DNA of 64,000 bases from Bog-473 sp963782415 (GTDB taxonomy: Bacteria; Actinomycetota; Acidimicrobiia; Acidimicrobiales; RAAP-2), in the NCBI GenBank assembly GCA_963782415.1, contig CAWAJT010000008.1, positions 248,001 to 312,000 on the forward strand. Reading direction: 5' to 3'. Below are positions 30,937 to 39,911 of the stretch, one piece after another (position 1 is the stretch's first letter; the number at the start of each line of letters is the position of its first letter). Under the pieces are notes generated by a model. The model had not been told where the DNA came from, did not search any database, and worked only from the letters and a program-made list of their open reading frames with translations. The position numbers and the translations under genes are program-made.

Positions 30937-31803
30937 TCAGCGGGCGGGAGGCCTGGGCCAGCGCACGTATTCGCCGTAGTGGAAGATCGTCTCGTAGCCG
31001 AGGCGGTGATAGACCGACTCACCCATCGGCGAAGCCTGGAGCGATACGGACGAGGCGCCATGGTCGAAGGCGAGATTGGTCGACGCAACTGTCACGAGTG
31101 CACCCAGTCCCATGCCGCGGGCATCCGGCACGGTACCCACCCACTGCAGGCTCGCCACCCCGTCGCTCTCGTAGGCCATTGCCGTGGCCATCGCTTCACG
31201 GCCGCGACGAGCGACGACGATGGATGCTGCCGCGTCCTGCAGCACCCGGTCGATCTCGTCGAAGAGGTCGGGATGCACATCCGCCGGCATGCCATACGTC
31301 GCGTACGCCGCGGCGTTCACCGCGATGAAGTCGCGCAGGTCCGCTTCGTCCTCGACCACGTGCACGCTCACACCTTCGACGGGTGAAGCGGCGGGGAGCG
31401 GTTCCCGGCGGATCATCTCCGGCACCGGATCGCCGAAGAGCTCCAGGCCGGCTTGCGCACATGCGTGGCGCACGTCGTCGTCCTCACCGCCGTCGCGCAC
31501 CTTGACGGTGTAGCCCCGCCCCAGATCCTTGAAGAACGCGTCGGCCTTGTCGATCAGCGCAGCCCCCCCGAGCGAGTCGTCGGTGCGGAAGGCACCGTTG
31601 GCGACGACGGGGATCCACGTTCCGCCCGCACACAACACTGCGCCGTCGCTCTCCTCGAGTACCCCGCGGCTGCTCCACCGCGTGAGCGCGCGATTGAAGG
31701 CGATGAGCGTGAGGTGGCCGAGTTGCGCCTCCGACAACTGTCGTGGTGAACCGGAGCTGCCCGTTGTCCTCAACCCTTCGCGCAGCCTGGCCACAGGGGT
31801 CAT
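30937..31803 (-). CDS. GNAT-family N-acetyltransferase
   Basis: About 288 residues. The C-terminal half is a GNAT domain. The acetyl-CoA motif A reads VGTVPDARGMGLGALVTVAS, and motif B includes SVYHRLGYETIFHYGEYVRW. The N-terminal half (ARLREGLRTTGSSGSPRQL and on) is unassigned, possibly a second degenerate GNAT domain. ATG 31803 was taken; the frame is open further upstream but overlaps the next gene. It follows the deazaflavin oxidoreductase gene by 49 bases on the same strand. Confidence 0.82.
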   Translation of the reverse strand: MTPVARLREGLRTTGSSGSPRQLSEAQLGHLTLIAFNRALTRWSSRGVLEESDGAVLCAGGTWIPVVANGAFRTDDSLGGAALIDKADAFFKDLGRGYTVKVRDGGEDDDVRHACAQAGLELFGDPVPEMIRREPLPAASPVEGVSVHVVEDEADLRDFIAVNAAAYATYGMPADVHPDLFDEIDRVLQDAAASIVVARRGREAMATAMAYESDGVASLQWVGTVPDARGMGLGALVTVASTNLAFDHGASSVSLQASPMGESVYHRLGYETIFHYGEYVRWPRPPAR

Positions 31804-31852
31804 GATGCCCCACGCGAGGTCCGTCTCAGCGGGATACTGCTCCCTTCTCTGC

Positions 31853-32332
31853 TCAGCGGAGTTCGAAGACAGGGTGACGGGCGGCAACGGCGGCCCACTC
31901 GGCGTCCGACGAGTCAGGGGTGATGCCGTCGAAGAACATCCCGACCTCGAACTTCCAACGCCGCAGGTAGGCCCGCAGGACAGGCACGCTGTCGGCCACC
32001 GGGATCTCGGTCGCCGTGCGCAGTTGGCGCCGCCGTCCGAGGATGAGCACCAGGTGCCCGCCGGCATGGCGCACGTTGCGCACCCACTGGGTTTCGCCCC
32101 GCGGGGACACCAGATACTGCTTCCCGTCCAGCGTGAGCAGGTTGACCGGGACGTGGTGCAGGTTGCCGCTGGTGCGTCCCCTGTGTTCGAGGACCCGGGA
32201 GCCCATCACACTGACGCCGAGGCGCGTCGTCCCCTTGACCAGGGCGTTGAGGATGTTGCGGGTGAACCAGTCAGGCCGCTTGTAGTGAGCCGCGGCGGGT
32301 TCGTGGGTGGCAGGGATCGTGTCGGTGCTCAT
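31853..32332 (-). CDS. Deazaflavin (F420)-dependent nitroreductase-family oxidoreductase
   Basis: About 159 residues of the DDN split-barrel family, which uses reduced F420 or a flavin to reduce quinones or nitro compounds. The family core VLEHRGRTSGNLHHVPVNLL then TLDGKQYLVSPRGETQWVRN is clear. ATG 32332 is the likely start; a longer reading to 32368 would overlap the promoter region. It is divergent from the tetR gene at 32439, and an operator-like palindrome sits in its promoter. Confidence 0.9.
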   Translation of the reverse strand: MSTDTIPATHEPAAAHYKRPDWFTRNILNALVKGTTRLGVSVMGSRVLEHRGRTSGNLHHVPVNLLTLDGKQYLVSPRGETQWVRNVRHAGGHLVLILGRRRQLRTATEIPVADSVPVLRAYLRRWKFEVGMFFDGITPDSSDAEWAAVAARHPVFELR

Positions 32333-32370
32333 GGCGGCCTCCTCGGCACTCGGGCTTTTCATGAACACCG

Positions 32371-32399
32371 ATACTAAACATGAACATTGTTCTTGTCAA
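32371..32399 (-). promoter_or_regulatory. Promoter of the deazaflavin oxidoreductase gene
   Basis: Read on the minus strand: TTGACA (32399-32394), a 17-base spacer and TAGTAT (32376-32371). This is a near-consensus -35/-10 pair, 39 bases before the ATG. Confidence 0.75.
32378..32396. promoter_or_regulatory. 19-bp palindrome, candidate TetR operator
   Basis: ACAtGAACAtTGTTCtTGT is symmetric at 16 of 19 positions, with the core GAACAtTGTTC perfect. It fills the spacer and part of the -35 box of the minus-strand promoter, so a bound repressor would block it. The divergent TetR is the obvious candidate (inference). Confidence 0.7.
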
Positions 32400-32438
32400 G
32401 TACTTGTGTTCTCGACTCGGAACAGCCAAACTTGTGCG

Positions 32439-33189
32439 ATGCCTCCCCCCGAGACGGCCGCCACCACCTCGACGCCCCGGGCGCCCCGGACGGCCAGGGA
32501 GCGGGTCCGCGCCGAGATGAGCGCCGAGATCCTCGCCGTGGCCGCGGACCACGTCGCCCGTGACGGGGCCGCCGCCCTCTCCCTGCGCTCCATCGCGCGT
32601 GACCTGGGCATGGCACCCTCGGCGTTGTATCGCTATTTCGACGGGCGCGACGCGCTGCTCGAGCGCGCTCATTCTTTCGGCCTACGAGGCGCTGGCTGTC
32701 GCGGCGGAACAGGCCGCGGACAACGCGGAGGCGGACGCCGATACCGACAGATCCGACGCCGACCGGTGGTCGGCGGTGCCCCGCGCCATCCGCCGGTGGG
32801 CGCTCGAGCACCCGCACCAGTGGGGGTTGATCTTTGGCACCCCCGTGCCGGGATACGAGGCACCCAAGGACACGGTCGAGCCCTATGCCCGGGTCGCGGT
32901 GGCGCTCGTTCGCCGGCTGGTGGCGGCGCACGAAGCGGGGCGACTGCGCGCCGATCCGGTGCCAGGGCAGGTCGACGACGACCTGCGACGAGCAGTGGCA
33001 CCCGTCGTCGATGGCCTGCTCCCCGGCCTCCCCGTGGAGAAGGTGGTGCGCGCGCTCCAGACGTGGATCACGATCGTCGGAGCGATCAATCTCGAAGTAT
33101 TCGGGCATTGGCGCAACACTGTGCTGGCGCCGGAACTGCTCTTCGAGGCCGCCATCCGGGACGCGGCGACGTCGGTCGGCCTGGAGTAG
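32439..33189 (+). CDS. TetR-family regulator, one frameshift as read
   Basis: The N-terminal helix-turn-helix is clear: EILAVAADHVARDGAAALS, SLRSIARDLGMAPSALYRYF. At about 32661 an extra G breaks the frame after DGRDALL. The next frame continues with SALILSAYEALAVAAEQAAD, then HPHQWGLIFGTPVPGYEAP, which is the TetR_C/WHG-like ligand domain. Restored length is about 249 residues. It is probably the repressor of the divergent deazaflavin oxidoreductase gene and of itself. Confidence 0.88.
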
Positions 33190-33221
33190 CGGGACCTCGG
33201 CTCACGCCGACGCCACGCCTT

Positions 33222-33488
33222 TTAGCGCAGGGTCTCGCGCAACACCTGGGCCCGCGCCCGCAGATCCTCCAGCCGGTCTTCAGGGACCCATTCGGCCATG
33301 GCGCCGACGAGGTCGAGGACAAGCGCAGCCAGCTCCGCCAGCTCCTTGCTCGGTTCCTCCACCTTGATCTGCGAGAACGGGAACGCGATGTTCACCCGGC
33401 TCGACGGAGCGTGCATCTCGGGCGCGGCTCCGGGTGTCGCCCCGCCGTTCAACGCAGTGGTTGCGTTCTTCTGGTGTGACTTTGGCAC
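33222..33488 (-). CDS. Small hypothetical protein
   Basis: About 88 residues from GTG 33488. I do not recognise the family. The N-terminal third is polar. The C-terminal part (VEEPSKELAELAALVLDLVG, then EDRLEDLRARAQVLRETL) is strongly helical and acidic, with coiled-coil-like spacing. It lies convergent to tetR and upstream-adjacent to another small minus-strand gene. The start is uncertain; an internal ATG at MHAPSSRVN is possible. Confidence 0.55.
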   Translation of the reverse strand: MPKSHQKNATTALNGGATPGAAPEMHAPSSRVNIAFPFSQIKVEEPSKELAELAALVLDLVGAMAEWVPEDRLEDLRARAQVLRETLR

Positions 33489-33574
33489 TCCACCATCCTG
33501 GTCGCGCCGCGTCCGAGTGCGGGTGATGGTCCTGTGGGACGACGAGCGGCCACGGCGGTGGCCGCCGCCGATGG

Positions 33575-33787
33575 TCAGCCCAGAACGGGCAGCTTCACCT
33601 CGAGCCCGGCATTCGCCAGGAAGAGGAGCTTGTGCTCGAGGGCGTTCTGCCAATCGATCATGTCCTTGTCGAATTGCCTGCGGTCGCCTTCTTCGCACGC
33701 GTGCTCGAGCTCGTCGAATGCCAGGTCTTCAGCATCGAGTAGGGCCCGATACTTCAAAAGGAAGTGGTCGTCGATCGGCTGGTGCAC
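33575..33787 (-). CDS. Small acidic helical hypothetical protein
   Basis: About 70 residues (MHQPIDDHFLLKYRALLDAE onwards), very acidic and all-helical in pattern, with no known family. GTG 33787 has GGAGGG (33798-33793 on the minus strand) five bases upstream, a good ribosome site that decides the start. The stop lies 86 bases before the 88-residue gene downstream. Confidence 0.6.
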   Translation of the reverse strand: MHQPIDDHFLLKYRALLDAEDLAFDELEHACEEGDRRQFDKDMIDWQNALEHKLLFLANAGLEVKLPVLG

Positions 33788-33939
33788 GTCGTCCCTCCTG
33801 CCTGCGGCCCGACCTTCGCGAGCCGGTGCGCCAACGTTACCGCCGTCCCACCGTGCCCGCTCGGGCGGCCCGAAGCGGTGCCGCGAGCGCGTCAACGGGC
33901 AGGTACATGCGCCCTCCAGGCCCGCCCCGGACGGCAGCC

Positions 33940-34785
33940 CTACCAGTGGCGCCGCAGGCGGAGGTAGGTGCGGGGCATGACAGAGCGGAAGACCATGGCG
34001 GCGTCAATGAGGCCCGACACGCTGATCTCGAGCGACGGGCCTCCCGCCTGGGCCAGAATCCGCCGCGACACCGTCTCGACGCCCCGTCTGGTCAGGCGCG
34101 GCGGCCGGCGCAGGCCACGGCCGAGGGCGCCCAGGCCCAGCTCGGTGGCCATGAAGGCGGGGTAGGCCACGTGGACGTGGACGCCCTTGGGGCTGAGGCG
34201 GAACGAAGTGGACCCGGTGAAGGCGGAGAGGGCGGCCTTCGACGAGGGATAGGCACCCGGCCCGGGCGAGGGCAGGCGCCCGCCGTCGGACGAGACGTTG
34301 ACGATCACGCCGTGGCCGCGTTCGAGCATGGCCGGCAGGACGGCGAGCGTGGCGGCCACCGGGGCGAAGAAGTTCACGTCGAACGTGTGCCGGAAATCGT
34401 GCTCGGTGACCTCGGCGAGCCGCACACCGGGGTCCTGCGCCGCGTTGTTGACCAGCAGGTCGATCGGGCCGTGGGCCGCCGTCACCTCGCCCAGGGCGCG
34501 CCCGAGCGCACCGGTGTCGGCGACGTCGCAGGTGATGGTGCCCGAGTTCGGTGTGAAGGTGCGCAGGTCGGTCGCCGACTTGTCGAGGCGCTCCGTGTTG
34601 CGGGCCAGACCGACCACGGTGGCGCCGGCCCGGGCGAGGTCCACGCTGAGCTGGGCGCCCAGGCCGTCGGAGGCACCGGTGACCAGGGCGACAAGGCCCT
34701 CGTAGCGGCCGCCGAAGTCAGGCGGACGGGCACCGGATGGTGTGAGGCGCGTCGGCCATCGGTTCGGGCGGTGGTGCGGGTCCAC
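33940..34785 (-). CDS. Short-chain dehydrogenase/reductase
   Basis: About 281 residues with the SDR fold. The cofactor motif VTGASDGLGAQLSVDLA is at residues 35-51, then NNAAQDPG, VNVSSDGG with the catalytic Ser, and the active-site YPSSK (Tyr-x3-Lys). The C-terminal extension after about 240 is basic and may be membrane-associated. GTG 34785 starts 9 bases after the stop of the SCP2-like gene, so they form an operon, perhaps for lipid or sterol metabolism (inference). Confidence 0.87.
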   Translation of the reverse strand: MDPHHRPNRWPTRLTPSGARPPDFGGRYEGLVALVTGASDGLGAQLSVDLARAGATVVGLARNTERLDKSATDLRTFTPNSGTITCDVADTGALGRALGEVTAAHGPIDLLVNNAAQDPGVRLAEVTEHDFRHTFDVNFFAPVAATLAVLPAMLERGHGVIVNVSSDGGRLPSPGPGAYPSSKAALSAFTGSTSFRLSPKGVHVHVAYPAFMATELGLGALGRGLRRPPRLTRRGVETVSRRILAQAGGPSLEISVSGLIDAAMVFRSVMPRTYLRLRRHW

Positions 34786-34793
34786 GGGCCCCG

Positions 34794-35252
34794 TCAAGGG
34801 GCCGGCGCCGGCGGGTCCGTCAGTCCCTCCAGCTGGGTTCCCAGCCGGGCCGTCGCCTCGGCCAGGATGTCCTGACCGGCCACCAGTGCCGCCAGGTCCC
34901 CCCGCACGCGCACGCGCCCGGTAGCGAGCGCATCGGCAGGGTCGAGCTCGCCGCGGGCCATGGCCACCGCCTCGGGGTACCCGAGCACAATCGTCGCCGT
35001 GCCGCTCACGGTGCCCGCTCCGTCCAGCGCCAGTTGGGCCCGACCCTCGGCCACCGTCAGCACCAGGTGTACGTTCCCACCATCCGCTTGCACGTCGTCG
35101 GGCACGCCGGTCACGACCTGGACGACGCTGAAGCGGCCGTCGGCCGCCGCCAGTGACCCCGCCCCGGCGGCGGCGATGGCGTCGGTCAGGTCGAGGGCGC
35201 GCAGGGCGGCGTCGAAGGACGCCACCCACTCGGGTGAGAGGTAGCGGGGCAT
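34794..35252 (-). CDS. SCP2 sterol-binding-domain protein
   Basis: About 152 residues, similar to SCP-2-like lipid-binding proteins. The pattern VHLVLTVAEGRAQLALDGAG, then ATIVLGYPEAVAMARGELDP and LATGRVRVRGDLAALVAGQD is typical of that fold. It carries or binds lipid without catalysis. The ATG at 35252 is clear. The SDR gene follows directly, and sdhB lies upstream on the same strand with an 83-base gap. Confidence 0.8.
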   Translation of the reverse strand: MPRYLSPEWVASFDAALRALDLTDAIAAAGAGSLAAADGRFSVVQVVTGVPDDVQADGGNVHLVLTVAEGRAQLALDGAGTVSGTATIVLGYPEAVAMARGELDPADALATGRVRVRGDLAALVAGQDILAEATARLGTQLEGLTDPPAPAP

Positions 35253-35335
35253 GGGCGAGAGTCTGGTCCCGTTGGAGCAGGGCGTGCCGGTGCAGGCTCG
35301 GACAACCCCCGTGGGATTGCCGGCCGGGCGCCGGT

Positions 35336-36187
35336 TCAGCCGGCGGAGGCCTCTTTGGCGGTCTTCTTCGAGCGCCCCGAAATCTTGCGCCCAAGCCAGG
35401 CCACGGGGTCGTAGCGGGCGTCGACGACGCGCTCTTTCATCGGGATGATGCCGTTGTCGGTGATCTTGATGTGCTCGGGACAGACCTCGGTGCAGCACTT
35501 CGTGATGTTGCACTTGCCGAGGCCACGCTCTTGCGCCAGCTCGCGTCGGTCGTTGACGTCGAGCGGGTGCATCTCGAGCTCGGCGAAGCGGATGAAGAAG
35601 CGGGGCCCGGCGTAGGTGGGCTTGTTGTCCTCGTGGTCGCGGATGACGTGGCAGATGTCCTGGCACATGAAGCACTCGATGCACTTGCGGAATTCCTGTC
35701 CGCGTTCCACGTCGACCTGCATCATGCGGTAGCCGCCCTCGGGTTCGGGTCCGGGCTTGAACGCCGGCACTGTCTTGGCCACCTCGTAGTTGAACGAAAC
35801 GTCGGTGACGAGGTCGCGGATGATGGGGAACGTCTTCATCGGCGCCACGGTGACAGGCTCGCCCTCGGGCAACGTGTCCATGCGTGTCATGCACATCAGG
35901 CGGGGCAGACCGTTGATCTCGGCCGAGCACGAGCCGCACTTGCCGGCCTTGCAATTCCACCGGCAGGCCAGGTCCGGCGCATCGGTGGCCTGAATGCGGT
36001 GGATGACGTCGAGCACGACCTCGCCCTCGACACCGGGCATCACGTAGTCGGTGAACTCGCCACCCTCGTCGTCGCCGCGCCAGACCCGCATGGTGACGGA
36101 GGTCTTGTGTCCCGTGGTGGTGTCGGGCACCGCGGTCGGCTGGGCGGCCGGCTCAGGCGTCGCGGTGGTGGTGTCGGTGTCGGCCAT
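35336..36187 (-). CDS. sdhB: Succinate dehydrogenase iron-sulfur subunit
   Basis: A 283-residue SdhB carrying electrons from FAD to quinone. The [2Fe-2S] ligands are in CRWNCKAGKCGSC plus Cys in LMCMTRM. The two cubane-cluster motifs are CIECFMCQDICHV and CNITKCCTEVCPEHI. The sequence type and gene order (anchor, flavoprotein, iron-sulfur) resemble mycobacterial Sdh1. The ATG is 2 bases after the sdhA stop, so coupling is likely. Confidence 0.95.
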   Translation of the reverse strand: MADTDTTTATPEPAAQPTAVPDTTTGHKTSVTMRVWRGDDEGGEFTDYVMPGVEGEVVLDVIHRIQATDAPDLACRWNCKAGKCGSCSAEINGLPRLMCMTRMDTLPEGEPVTVAPMKTFPIIRDLVTDVSFNYEVAKTVPAFKPGPEPEGGYRMMQVDVERGQEFRKCIECFMCQDICHVIRDHEDNKPTYAGPRFFIRFAELEMHPLDVNDRRELAQERGLGKCNITKCCTEVCPEHIKITDNGIIPMKERVVDARYDPVAWLGRKISGRSKKTAKEASAG

Positions 36188-36189
36188 GG

Positions 36190-38004
36190 CTACGTTGCCT
36201 CCTCGAACAGGGTCCGGAGCTCGGGCGGCATCTCCGGCAATGGCTCGGGCGCGATGGCGATCGGCGCCAGGAACCCGTGCTCGCCGGACTGGCGCTGCAC
36301 GAAGTTGACCTTGCCCATTTCGGGATCGGGTCCCGGGTAGTCCTCCCGGGTGTGCCCGCCGCGGGACTCCTTGCGGTGCAGCGCGCCCTGCGCCACCGCG
36401 ATCGACGTCGTGATCATGGAAGGCAGGTCGGTGGCGAGGTTCCAGCCGGGGTTGTAGGCCCGGCCGCCCTTGACCTGCACCTTGGCCGTGCGCGCCTTGA
36501 GGTCGTCGAGCTTGCCGAGCGCCTCTTCGAGCTCGGGTCCCGTGCGGATGATACCGACCAACGATTGCATGGTCTCTTGCAATTCCTCGTGGACGTCGTA
36601 GGGATTGTCCCCGTTGTCACGTCCGAAGGGGGCGAAGGCCTCGTCGATCACCGACGCCACCTCCGCCGGGTCGACGCTCGGTTGACCGGCGCGGCCCTCC
36701 GCGAAGTCGGCGGCTCCGATACCGGCCCGGCGGCCGAAGACGATGAGGTCCGAGAGCGAGTTGCCGCCCAGGCGGTTCGCGCCGTGCATGCCGCCGGAGA
36801 CCTCACCGATGGCGAACAGTCCCGGGACGGTGGCGGCCTGGGTCTCGGCGTCGACGCGCACGCCGCCCATCATGTAGTGACACGTCGGGCCCACTTCCAT
36901 GGCCTCGGATGTGATGTCGACGCCGGCGAGCTCCATGAACTGGTGGTACATCGACGGAAGCCGGCGGCGGATGTACTCGGGCGTCCGTCGAGTCGCGATG
37001 TCGAGATACACGCCGCCGTGGGGTGTGCCGCGTCCCGCCTTCACCTCCGAGTTGATGGCGCGCGCCACCTCGTCGCGCGGCAACAGGTCGGGCGTGCGTC
37101 GGTAGTTGATGTGGTCGTCGTACCAGGCGTCGGCTTCCTCTTCGGTCTCCGCCGTCTCGGCCCGGAACATGTCGGCCACGTAGTTGAACATGAAGCGCGT
37201 GCCCTCGGAGTTGCGCAGCACGCCGCCGTCGCCGCGCACGCCTTCGGTCACGAGGATGCCGCGCACCGACAGCGGCCACACCATGCCGGTCGGGTGGAAT
37301 TGGACGCACTCCATGTCGATGACGTCGGCACCGGCCCAGATTGCCATGGCGTGCCCGTCGCCGACCGATTCCCACGAGTTGGACGTGTACTTCCAGGACT
37401 TCCCGATCGATCCCGTTGCGAGCACGAACGACTTGGCGGTGAAGAGGACCATCTCGCCGGTCGGGCGCATATAGCCAACGGCGCCCGAGATGTGGCCTTC
37501 GGCGTCGGGCAGGAGGCGCAGGATCTTGGTCTCCATGAACACGTCGGTGCCCATGGAGACGACCTTCTGCTGCAGGGTGCGGATGAGCTCTAGTCCGGTG
37601 CGGTCGCCCACGTGGGCCAGGCGGGCATAACGGTGACCGCCGAAGTCGCGCTGGGTGATGCGGCCGTCCTGGGTGCGGTCGAAGAGCGCCCCCCAGCGTT
37701 CCAGCTCGTAGACGCGGTCGGGGGCCTCCATGGCGTGGATCTGCGCCATGCGCCAGTTGTTCAGCATCTTGCCGCCGCGCATGGTGTCTCGGAAGTGCAC
37801 CTGCCAGTTGTCCTCGGGCCACACGTGACCCATGGCGGCGGCCATGCCGCCCTCGGCCATGACGGTGTGCGCCTTGCCGAGCAGCGACTTGCACACGAGC
37901 GCCACGCGCAGGCCGCGCTCCTTTGCCTCAATGGCGGCGCGTAGCCCGGAGCCGCCGGCGCCGATGATGATGACGTCGTAGTCGTGCGTTACGTAATCGG
38001 GCAT
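36190..38004 (-). CDS. sdhA: Succinate dehydrogenase flavoprotein subunit
   Basis: A 604-residue SdhA. The FAD-binding motif DVIIIGAGGSGLRAAIEA is at the start. The covalent-FAD histidine is in KAHTVMAEGGMAAAMG. The active site carries FHPTGMVWPLSVRG and GGVRVDAETQ with CHYMMGG. It oxidises succinate at the cytoplasmic face of the membrane. Its start lies 15 bases after the sdhC stop. Length is normal. Confidence 0.96.
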   Translation of the reverse strand: MPDYVTHDYDVIIIGAGGSGLRAAIEAKERGLRVALVCKSLLGKAHTVMAEGGMAAAMGHVWPEDNWQVHFRDTMRGGKMLNNWRMAQIHAMEAPDRVYELERWGALFDRTQDGRITQRDFGGHRYARLAHVGDRTGLELIRTLQQKVVSMGTDVFMETKILRLLPDAEGHISGAVGYMRPTGEMVLFTAKSFVLATGSIGKSWKYTSNSWESVGDGHAMAIWAGADVIDMECVQFHPTGMVWPLSVRGILVTEGVRGDGGVLRNSEGTRFMFNYVADMFRAETAETEEEADAWYDDHINYRRTPDLLPRDEVARAINSEVKAGRGTPHGGVYLDIATRRTPEYIRRRLPSMYHQFMELAGVDITSEAMEVGPTCHYMMGGVRVDAETQAATVPGLFAIGEVSGGMHGANRLGGNSLSDLIVFGRRAGIGAADFAEGRAGQPSVDPAEVASVIDEAFAPFGRDNGDNPYDVHEELQETMQSLVGIIRTGPELEEALGKLDDLKARTAKVQVKGGRAYNPGWNLATDLPSMITTSIAVAQGALHRKESRGGHTREDYPGPDPEMGKVNFVQRQSGEHGFLAPIAIAPEPLPEMPPELRTLFEEAT

Positions 38005-38019
38005 GCGGATCCTCGCGAC

Positions 38020-38848
38020 CTAGAAGTGGAAGCCGGGGTCGTGGATGGTCCCGCTCGCCACCAGGCGCACGTAGAGGTCGCACAGCGCGACGCCGAACAG
38101 GCTGATCCAGGCGAAGCGCATATGGCAGCGCGTTGAGCGGAGTGACGAACTTCCAGAGCTTGTGACGCGTCGGGTGCTTGGCGAACGACTTCACCTGGCC
38201 GCCGCAGAAGTGGCGGCACGAGTGGCACGACAGCGAGTACAACCAGAGGAAGGCGGCGTTGAGGCACAGGACAACCGTGCCGATGCTGATGCCGATACCG
38301 AGCCCCGGCTGCCGGAAGGCGAGCACGGCGTCGTAGGTCAAGACGCAGTTGAAGATCAGCAGGATCCAGAAGAAGTAGCGGTGGATGTTCTGCAATATGA
38401 GCGGGAAGCGCGTCTCACCGCTGTAGCTGCCGTGGGCGTCGGCCACGCCGCAGGCCGGCGGTGACAGCCAGAACGAGCGGTAGTACGCCTTGCGGTAGTA
38501 GTAGCAGGTGAGGCGGAAGCCGAGGGGGAAGATGAGGATCAGCAGCGCCGGCGAGTAGTTCCAAAAAGGCAACGTGCCGAAGGAGTGGCTGCCCGGGACG
38601 CAGCTGTTGGCGATGCAGGGTGAGTAGAAGGGCGAGATCAGGTCGCGGTGCAGGTCGGCCCCGGCGTAGTAGTTCTTGCCGACGAAGGCGGCCCATGTCG
38701 AGTACACGACGAAGGCCAGCAGGACCGTCGCCGTGATCGCCGGCTCGACCCACCAGCCGTCCTTGCGCAAGGTGGGCACGTCCGGCCCGCCCCTGGGCGC
38801 CCCGATCACCACCGGCGTCGTGGTTGGGCTCTCGACCGTCGTCGTCAC
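38020..38848 (-). CDS. sdhC: Succinate dehydrogenase membrane anchor, one frameshift as read
   Basis: An Sdh1-type cytochrome b-like anchor with about five transmembrane segments (ITATVLLAFVVYSTWAAFVG, ALLILIFPLGFRLTCYYYR, YFFWILLIFNCVLTYDAVLA, IGTVVLCLNAAFLWLYSLSC and more). It anchors SdhAB and hands electrons to menaquinone. An extra base at about 38124 breaks the frame after FVTPLNAL. The other frame gives HMRFAWISLFGVALCDLYVR and then a stop at 38020. Restored length is about 275 residues. GTG 38848 has GAGGAGG five bases upstream. Confidence 0.88.
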
Positions 38849-38954
38849 GCGCACCTCCTCAGTGCCTGCCGCGCCGCCACACCCCGTAACCGCACGACGC
38901 CGCGACCCTACGGTCCGACCCGCGACGCGTCAAAGACATAAATGATATGACAAT

Positions 38955-38971
38955 CAGAGCGATAAGCTCTG
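38955..38971. promoter_or_regulatory. Inverted repeat before the LysR gene
   Basis: CAGAGC, five bases, GCTCTG: a perfect 6-bp dyad that ends four bases before the LysR ATG, in the 127-base region shared with sdhC. It could be an autoregulatory LysR site or a leader hairpin. Confidence 0.5.
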
Positions 38972-38975
38972 TTTC

Positions 38976-39863
38976 ATGCAGCTGCACCAGCTGGCCTACG
39001 CCCTGGCCGTGGCCGAAGAGCGGAGCTTCACACAGGCGGCCGCCCGGTTGCATCTCGCCCAGCCCTCGCTGTCCCGCCAGGTCCGGCTGCTCGAGCACGA
39101 GCTCGGGGTGGTCCTGTTCAACCGGGGCCCGGGCCAGGGCCCCGTCACCCTGACGCCCGACGGGGCCGCCCTCGTGCCCTTCATGCAGCGCGTCCTGGCC
39201 GACGTCGAGGCGACGGGGGCCGAGGCGCGCGCGCTGTCGGGCATGGCCCGTGGCCGCCTGTCGGTCGGGGCCACGCCGAGCCTCATCACCAGCGCGCTGG
39301 CCCCCGCCTTGGTCACGTTCCACGCCAGCCATCCGGGCATCGACCTGTCGGTGGTGGAGGCGGGGTCGCACCAGCTGGTGCCCCAGGTGGCGGCGGGCGA
39401 GGTCGACCTCGCGCTGGTGGTGTTGCCGGTGACCGACCCGCTGGTCGTGACGACGCCGCTCTTCGACGACCCCCTCGTCCTGGCCACCTCGCCCGACCAT
39501 CCTTTCGCCGGGCGTCACCACGTGCGGGTGAGCGACCTCGACGGGCTCGACCTGGTGATGTTCCGGGAGGGCTACGACCTGCGCGCCGTGACGCTGTCGG
39601 CCTGCCAGGACGCAGGTGTGGAGCCGCACCTGGTCAGCGAGGGCGCCGAAATGGCGGGTGTCCTCTCCTTCGTGGCCGCCGGCCTCGGCGCGGCCGTGGT
39701 GCCCGCCATCGCGTTACCGGGTGACGGCTCGCTGCGAGCGATCCCGTTCACCGCCCCGACGCTGAGCCGCACGGTGGCCCTGGCCCAGCGGGGCGACCGG
39801 GCGCTGGCCCGCCCGGCCCGGGCGCTGGCCGACCAGCTGCTGGCACTCCACCCCACCGGGTGA
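38976..39863 (+). CDS. LysR-family transcriptional regulator
   Basis: A 295-residue LysR regulator. The helix-turn-helix is at residues 1-60 (LHQLAYALAVAEERSFTQAA, then LHLAQPSLSRQVRLLEHELG). The rest is the periplasmic-binding-like effector domain (RLSVGATPSLITSALAPALV). Divergent from sdhCAB, so that operon is the first target to test. It may also concern the AAA+/vWA genes 49 bases downstream. The effector is unknown. Confidence 0.92.
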   Translation: MQLHQLAYALAVAEERSFTQAAARLHLAQPSLSRQVRLLEHELGVVLFNRGPGQGPVTLTPDGAALVPFMQRVLADVEATGAEARALSGMARGRLSVGATPSLITSALAPALVTFHASHPGIDLSVVEAGSHQLVPQVAAGEVDLALVVLPVTDPLVVTTPLFDDPLVLATSPDHPFAGRHHVRVSDLDGLDLVMFREGYDLRAVTLSACQDAGVEPHLVSEGAEMAGVLSFVAAGLGAAVVPAIALPGDGSLRAIPFTAPTLSRTVALAQRGDRALARPARALADQLLALHPTG

Positions 39864-39911
39864 GCCGCCAGGCCCGCACCGATTCCCTGCCTCGGGGTTT
39901 AGGCTTCGACC

